Source: Clostridia bacterium
Lineage (GTDB): Bacteria; Bacillota_A; Clostridia; TANB77; CAG-508
DNA length: 19,010 nucleotides
Assembly (NCBI GenBank): GCA_017621295.1
Contig: JAGATI010000133.1
Span: forward strand, 1 to 19,010
Reading direction: 5' to 3'
How positions within the stretch are numbered: position 1 is the stretch's first letter; every line of letters starts with the position of its first letter. The notes under the pieces were generated by a model. It made no database searches. It was not told the origin of the DNA and worked only from the letters and a program-made list of their open reading frames with translations. A program made the translations under genes and the position numbers. Below are positions 14,431 through 19,010 of this stretch, in pieces.

Positions 14431-14464
14431 ATTTTAGTCTAGCTCCCTCTTATATATGTTGTAA

Positions 14465-16465
14465 TTAATAATAACCTGGGTTGTTGTAAGGATCAGGTAT
14501 ATATACACCCATGGGTGGCATATTCATATTCATTCCATATTGATTAACCTGGCCAAATGCAGCTATATCTAAACCTTCTGGTATGAGTGAAGGTATGGCA
14601 TTTGGTACGTTTGGTATGCTTATTTCATCAGATTGTCTCAATAGATTCTGTATAGTATGTAATGCTTCATATTCTTCTATAAATGACTTATATCTTGCAG
14701 TATTCTTTATCATAGGAATCTGACATAATGTCATTACTATATCATCATGACCAAATGATGCTTCATAGCTTCCATTGCCATTAGAATCTTCAAAATTCTC
14801 AAACTCAGATATAGTTACAAGATCTGTTGTTGTAAAATCCTCTTGTTCTATTATCATCTTAAGCAATGCACAGGCGGTCTTCTTATTTGATGAGTTGAAT
14901 CTTATTCCTGGTATGAGATTCTTAAATTTCTTACCATTGACACCAGCAATCTCTTCTTCTTGTGATCCCTTCTTATAATGCACTATTGATGTTATGTCAA
15001 ACTCACCTTGTCTATTTATTAAGAATCTCCATGCATATTCTGGCTTATATTCATTGTCATTGTATTGTACCAAATAGTTATAGAATAATGCTCCATATGT
15101 ATTCCATTCTAATGATACTATACATTTTTCAGAATTGAATATTTGTGCATACATTACCCATAGCTCAAGTGCAGCCAATTCTAAGTCAACAGTATTAGAT
15201 CTCCAATATCCCACCTGCTTAAATTTGTCTTTACCAACAACCATAAGTATGTTGAACACTGTATAGTCATTTCCACCACCTTCAGCAAGATCACACAGTA
15301 TTATGAAATATTCTGTCTTAAGCTTTGTCAAATCAAATTGCGGATCAAAGCATAAGAACTGTTTTTTAAGTGAAAAATATGCATAAGGAAATTTTATCTT
15401 GTCTATAGATTCAAACAAATATGTGTTGTCACGAAGTTTAGATATTATCTCTCTTGACAATAGACATTTGTCTGATGATAAGAACTGTGTACCATACTGA
15501 TAATAGAATGCTTGTTCAGAACCAAGAACACCTATCATCATTTCTTTCCATTCTTCAGTACGTTTTTCCCATTCACCTGTCTCAACATTGTATTGTGGTA
15601 CTTGCCACCAGTCTACTTTAAATGGTGCATATATGTTCTTCTTAGTTTCTGCACCATGCCATAAATTATAAAATAGATTCTTACCATTTTGTGTACTCAA
15701 TATTGCTACATTTGAGTTGCTTATAGTAGTTACTGTAGGTATGATGTTGTTATAGAATAACTCTACATCATTTGGTGGACACCAAGCAAACTCATCAAGG
15801 ATAAGCATATTGATTGTCTTACCAAGACCAGCGGTTGGAGAGAATGGTTCAGTAGATATAGAAGAATTATTGTCAAATGATATTTCTGTTTGATTCCATT
15901 TCATAGTACCTGCTTTAAGATAATATGGTAAATGAAGATACATATCTTTTATCTTCTTAAGTAAGTCAACTCCAGCAGGACCTGATTTAGACAATAATAA
16001 TGCATTCTTATCTATATTGAACAATACCGTCCATAGACAATATATAGCTGTTGTCACTGACTTACCTGCTTGACGACAACTAAGAAGTATACTAAATCTG
16101 TTATTCTTAAGATGATTGAGGTATTCTTCCTGATAGTTTCTAAGCTTTACATTTCTAAGACCAGTTGGTGTCATGAGATGACATTTTGATGCAAAATACA
16201 CAGGATCTTGCATGCATTTTATAGCATCTTCTATTTCTTCATCTGTCTTTCTAAATACAAGATCTGGCTTAAGCAATAATGTGTTCTTACCTATAAATGG
16301 ATTTGCTTTAAGTGGCAAACCCTTTCTTATAGCATCAACTGCTGCATTTATTACATTAGTAGACCATATTACTGCTTGTGCCTGCTTACCATCTTTAGCA
16401 TATTTGACAGGATCCCAATCAAATTCTAAACTGTCATATTTTCCTTCATTCTTATCTTTAGCCAC
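14465..16465 (-). CDS. Terminase large subunit, 666 aa
   Basis: This is the motor protein that packages phage DNA into the head and cuts it. The T4 gp17-type ATPase has Walker A SCRQAGKS (129-136), Walker B MLILDE (220-225) with the catalytic Glu at 225, and the coupling motif STQNG (257-261). The C-terminal RNase H-like nuclease has D392 in ILCDLAEGG, E453 in SLEWN and D574/D575 in GHDD. The length of 666 residues fits the family (about 600-700). The C-terminal tail is rich in Pro, Asn, Met and Gly. The start is GTG at 16463-16465; a TAA directly before it in frame and no nearby ATG decide this. It begins 7 bases after a DUF285 gene on the same strand. Confidence 0.97.
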   Translation of the reverse strand: MAKDKNEGKYDSLEFDWDPVKYAKDGKQAQAVIWSTNVINAAVDAIRKGLPLKANPFIGKNTLLLKPDLVFRKTDEEIEDAIKCMQDPVYFASKCHLMTPTGLRNVKLRNYQEEYLNHLKNNRFSILLSCRQAGKSVTTAIYCLWTVLFNIDKNALLLSKSGPAGVDLLKKIKDMYLHLPYYLKAGTMKWNQTEISFDNNSSISTEPFSPTAGLGKTINMLILDEFAWCPPNDVELFYNNIIPTVTTISNSNVAILSTQNGKNLFYNLWHGAETKKNIYAPFKVDWWQVPQYNVETGEWEKRTEEWKEMMIGVLGSEQAFYYQYGTQFLSSDKCLLSREIISKLRDNTYLFESIDKIKFPYAYFSLKKQFLCFDPQFDLTKLKTEYFIILCDLAEGGGNDYTVFNILMVVGKDKFKQVGYWRSNTVDLELAALELWVMYAQIFNSEKCIVSLEWNTYGALFYNYLVQYNDNEYKPEYAWRFLINRQGEFDITSIVHYKKGSQEEEIAGVNGKKFKNLIPGIRFNSSNKKTACALLKMIIEQEDFTTTDLVTISEFENFEDSNGNGSYEASFGHDDIVMTLCQIPMIKNTARYKSFIEEYEALHTIQNLLRQSDEISIPNVPNAIPSLIPEGLDIAAFGQVNQYGMNMNMPPMGVYIPDPYNNPGYY

Positions 16466-16472
16466 TTATTAA

Positions 16473-17435
16473 TTAAACATTCCAACTTAATTTCTTATTC
16501 ATATTTGGACAATCTTTAAATATGCTTATCTTATGTAACTTCTTATTAGATTCTATATATGGTTTCCAGTTTTCTAATCCATTTCCTTCAAAAACCGTAC
16601 ATCCTTCAAACATAGCTGTCATATTACATATAGATGAAAGATTCCAATTACCTAAATTTTGATTGAATGTGGTACATTTACCAAACATATTATTCATATT
16701 CTTTACATTACTGACATCCCACCTATCCATTGGCATATTATATGATGAACATCTATAGAACATATCTTCCATATTCACTACTTTACTTGTGTTCCAATCA
16801 TTTAGATTTTTATTGAAACTATTGCATGATGCCATCATATCATTCATCATAGTAACATTGCTTACATCCCATTTACCTATAGGTCTATTAAACAACTCAC
16901 AGTCAAAGAACATAAATTGCATATTTTCAACATTACTTACATTCCAATCACTTATGTCTTCATTGAACTTATTGCAACCAGCAAACATAAATCCCATCAA
17001 TTTAACATTACTTACATCCCAATATTTAAGTCCATTTCCAGTAAATGAATTGCAACTATAGAACATAGCTGACATATTTTCACAGTTGCTTATATTCCAA
17101 CTACCTAAATTTGCATTAAAATTCTTACATTCACTAAACATATGATAGAATGTAGTAACATTACTTACATCCCATTCATCCATATCAATCCATTCTATCT
17201 TAAGTGGGTCAATATTTGCTTTTTTTGCAGATAAATTAAACAACCAGCACATATCAGTTATAGCAGATACATCAATATCATTCAAATTATAATTGGCATC
17301 ACCAAAATGCATAGCTATGCAATCTACAAGATCTGTCTTTGATTGTGGATGAAATAAATAGTCATTATATGATCTTTTCTGATTTATCTTCTTATCTATT
17401 CTCTTATTTACAAGAAATTCATTTATATGCAACAT
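16473..17435 (-). CDS. DUF285 / BspA-type repeat protein (copy 2), 320 aa
   Basis: The head MLHINEFLVNKRIDKKINQ is followed by a linker with PQSKTDLVDCIAM and LNDIDVSAITDM, then about eight 25-26-residue DUF285 repeats. Several are irregular, such as FTGNGLKY and FEGNGLEN with an extra residue. The last coil degenerates to IFKDCPNMNKKLSWNV, without the WYK-type ending of the other copies. It is the longest and most diverged copy. It has no signal peptide or membrane segment. It lies between the other DUF285 genes and the terminase gene (7 bases apart), so it is probably transcribed with terminase. The function is unknown. Confidence 0.88.
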   Translation of the reverse strand: MLHINEFLVNKRIDKKINQKRSYNDYLFHPQSKTDLVDCIAMHFGDANYNLNDIDVSAITDMCWLFNLSAKKANIDPLKIEWIDMDEWDVSNVTTFYHMFSECKNFNANLGSWNISNCENMSAMFYSCNSFTGNGLKYWDVSNVKLMGFMFAGCNKFNEDISDWNVSNVENMQFMFFDCELFNRPIGKWDVSNVTMMNDMMASCNSFNKNLNDWNTSKVVNMEDMFYRCSSYNMPMDRWDVSNVKNMNNMFGKCTTFNQNLGNWNLSSICNMTAMFEGCTVFEGNGLENWKPYIESNKKLHKISIFKDCPNMNKKLSWNV

Positions 17436-17443
17436 AATTTAAA
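17404..17443. repeat. 40-base duplicate around a DUF285 start codon
   Basis: This segment matches 18971-19010 with one mismatch. It spans the first codons of the gene ending at 17435 and the bases just before its ATG, so the noncoding leader is conserved along with the head. Confidence 0.8.
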
Positions 17444-17467
17444 ATTTTAATTTTTATGTATGCTTCA

Positions 17468-18295
17468 TTACTTATACCACTTTGGCTTATTTTTTAGAGA
17501 TGTACAACCATAAAACATACTGTCCATACGTTCAACATTATTTACATTCCAATTGCTTATATCTTGATTAAATTTTTTACATTCACCAAACATCCACATT
17601 ATGTTTTCAACATTACTTACATCCCAGTTACCTAAGTCTTGATCAAATTTCTCACAACTTTCAAACATATGATCCATATATTTAACATTACTTACATTCC
17701 AATCATTTAGTGGTTGATTGAATTCTTTACAACCTTGAAACATATTTGCCATAGTATTTACATTTTTGACATTCCAGTCATTCAATGATTGATCAAAATT
17801 TTCACAATTTCTAAACATACGTTCCATATCTTTAACATTACCTACATTCCAATTATTTAGTGGTTGATTGAAATTCTTACAATCTTCAAACATTGTTTTC
17901 ATATTTTCAACATTGCTTACATCCCAGTTTGACAAATCTTGATTGAACTTTTCACATCCAAAAAACATAGTTTCCATATTTTTTACATTGCTTACATCCC
18001 AGTTACTAATGTCACAATTAAAATTATTACAATTACAAAACATATTATTCATGTCTTTGACGTTACTTACATTCCACTTACTTATGTCAATATTGTAGTC
18101 ATCTATATTAATTACTAAAAATAATCCACACATATTGTCTATATTAGAAGTGTCAATACAATTCAAGTCATATTCACCTTGATCTAACAAATCATATATA
18201 TTGTCAATCAACTCATTTTTTGATTTAGGACAATATTTCTGTTCTATCTTATTATTTATCTTCTTATTTACTAGAAATTCATTTAAGCTTATCAT
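17468..18295 (-). CDS. DUF285 / BspA-type repeat protein (copy 3), 275 aa
   Basis: The head MISLNEFLVNKKINNKIEQK is followed by a linker with CPKSKNELIDNIYDLL and LNCIDTSNIDNM, then eight very regular 25-residue repeats (W-N/D-V-x-N-V-x-x-M-x-x-M-F-x-x-C-x-x-F-N/D-x-x-L). The end is SLKNKPKWYK, nearly that of copy 4. Each repeat carries one Cys at the same position. There is no signal peptide. The start codon is 2 bases after the previous gene's stop, so translation is probably coupled. The regularity suggests a straight solenoid, perhaps a binding surface; the partner is unknown. Confidence 0.88.
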   Translation of the reverse strand: MISLNEFLVNKKINNKIEQKYCPKSKNELIDNIYDLLDQGEYDLNCIDTSNIDNMCGLFLVINIDDYNIDISKWNVSNVKDMNNMFCNCNNFNCDISNWDVSNVKNMETMFFGCEKFNQDLSNWDVSNVENMKTMFEDCKNFNQPLNNWNVGNVKDMERMFRNCENFDQSLNDWNVKNVNTMANMFQGCKEFNQPLNDWNVSNVKYMDHMFESCEKFDQDLGNWDVSNVENIMWMFGECKKFNQDISNWNVNNVERMDSMFYGCTSLKNKPKWYK

Positions 18296-18297
18296 AA

Positions 18298-19002
18298 TTA
18301 TTCTTCATACCAAGTTGGCTTATTTTTTAGAGAATCACAACCAAAAAACATACTTTCCATATTTTTAACTTTATTTACATTCCAACTATTTATGTCATAA
18401 TTGAAATTCTTGCAACCTCTAAACATATCTGACATATCTTCAACATTACTAACATTCCAGTTGTTTAATGATTGATTGAAATTTTCACAATCACAAAACA
18501 TATTGCTCATATTTGTTACATTACTAACATCCCAACCATTTAAATCTTGATTAAATTTATTACAATCATCAAACATATGATTCATATCTTTAACTTTAGA
18601 TACATTCCATTTGCTTAAATCTTGATTGAAATTTTTACAACCAAAGAACATTTCACTCATATTTCTAACATTGCTTACATTCCAATTACTTATGTTACAA
18701 TTAAATTTATCACAATAAGTAAACATAGCATTCATATTCTTAACATTGCTTACATCCCATTTACTGATGTCAATATTATTTATATTAGATATATTTGTGC
18801 CATATAATGGGTGAAATAATTCAGACATGTCTTTTATATTACTAGTATCAATACAATTTAAGTCATGTATGTCTTGATTTAATAGTTCTTCTATGTATTC
18901 TATAAGCTCCTTTTTATTTTTTGGAAAGTACTTATATGGCATAGTTTGATCTATCTTCTTATATATTCTATTATTTACTAGAAATTCATTTATATGCAAC
19001 AT
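18298..19002 (-). CDS. DUF285 / BspA-type repeat protein (copy 4), 234 aa
   Basis: The head MLHINEFLVNNRIYKKIDQ is followed by a linker with FPKNKKELIEYIEELL and LNCIDTSNIKDM, then six regular 25-residue repeats and the end SLKNKPTWYEE. The first codons and the 8 bases upstream are part of a 40-base duplicate shared with copy 2. The gene starts 8 bases from the window edge, so its promoter and any earlier operon genes are not visible. It has no signal peptide. It is 2 bases from copy 3 and is the first visible gene of the terminase-side operon. Confidence 0.87.
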   Translation of the reverse strand: MLHINEFLVNNRIYKKIDQTMPYKYFPKNKKELIEYIEELLNQDIHDLNCIDTSNIKDMSELFHPLYGTNISNINNIDISKWDVSNVKNMNAMFTYCDKFNCNISNWNVSNVRNMSEMFFGCKNFNQDLSKWNVSKVKDMNHMFDDCNKFNQDLNGWDVSNVTNMSNMFCDCENFNQSLNNWNVSNVEDMSDMFRGCKNFNYDINSWNVNKVKNMESMFFGCDSLKNKPTWYEE

Positions 19003-19010
19003 AATTTAAA
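18971..19010. repeat. 40-base duplicate around a DUF285 start codon
   Basis: Partner of 17404-17443, one mismatch over 40 bases. It runs to the window edge, so the match may extend further. Confidence 0.8.

Noticed and set aside
14069..14437. Plus-strand frame of 122 codons opposite the two-TM gene
   Set aside because: The minus frame ends at an operon terminator and follows terminase; the plus frame would start and end without signals.
16473..19002. CRISPR-like regular direct repeats of about 75 bases
   Set aside because: The periodicity comes from 25-residue protein repeats in open frames, with no unique spacers.

Overview
The window looks like part of a large, AT-rich genome of a tailed double-stranded DNA phage that infects a member of the Bacteroidota. 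The phage assignment rests on a complete T4 gp17-type large terminase (14465-16465) beside a two-TM holin-like protein, dense small overlapping genes of unknown function, and phage-typical accessory genes (RecA, RtcB, MoxR-type ATPase plus VWA protein). The host assignment rests on promoters of the Bacteroidota primary sigma type: TTTG, 20 nt, then TATATTTG, exact at 9413-9444 and 9964-9995, with weaker versions at 6827-6857, 8126-8133, 3692-3723 and 184-191. Start codons lack clear Shine-Dalgarno sites and follow A-rich leaders instead. TAA, TGA and TAG all end genes and no long gene has an internal TAG, so I see no stop-codon recoding.

Layout. Block 1 (44-6778, minus strand) is read recA, MoxR-type AAA+ ATPase, terminator, an 89-aa protein, an HExxH/VWA protein of 883 aa, terminator, a DUF285 (BspA-type) repeat protein and a 37-aa ORF. 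Block 2 (6877-13859, plus strand) starts at a divergent promoter region. It holds a MESH1/SpoT-type HD hydrolase, five unknown genes in overlapping chains, two paralogous genes each behind a nearly identical promoter, a two-TM protein, an RtcB RNA ligase, a TM2-domain protein, a small repeat protein, a coiled-coil protein, another unknown and two microproteins that look related. Convergent terminators lie at 13902-13998. Block 3 (14011-19002, minus strand) is read as three tandem DUF285 paralogues, the large terminase and the holin-like protein, closely spaced enough to be one operon.

How the genes may work together. RecA handles recombination and repair of phage DNA. The ATPase and the HExxH/VWA protein are a classical MoxR-VWA pair, probably a remodelling machine of unknown target. 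The HD hydrolase and RtcB could counter host alarmone signalling and RNA-cleaving defences; both roles are inferred from family. Terminase packages DNA, and the DUF285 proteins, lacking signal peptides and cotranscribed with terminase, may be virion or packaging-stage proteins rather than classical surface adhesins. The most unusual points are the DUF285 expansion with a shared N-terminal motif, the MoxR-VWA pair with a small gene between its members, the recurring promoter-leader cassette, and the paired microproteins. No stretch over 300 bases lacks a gene. No tRNA, CRISPR array or insertion sequence was seen.
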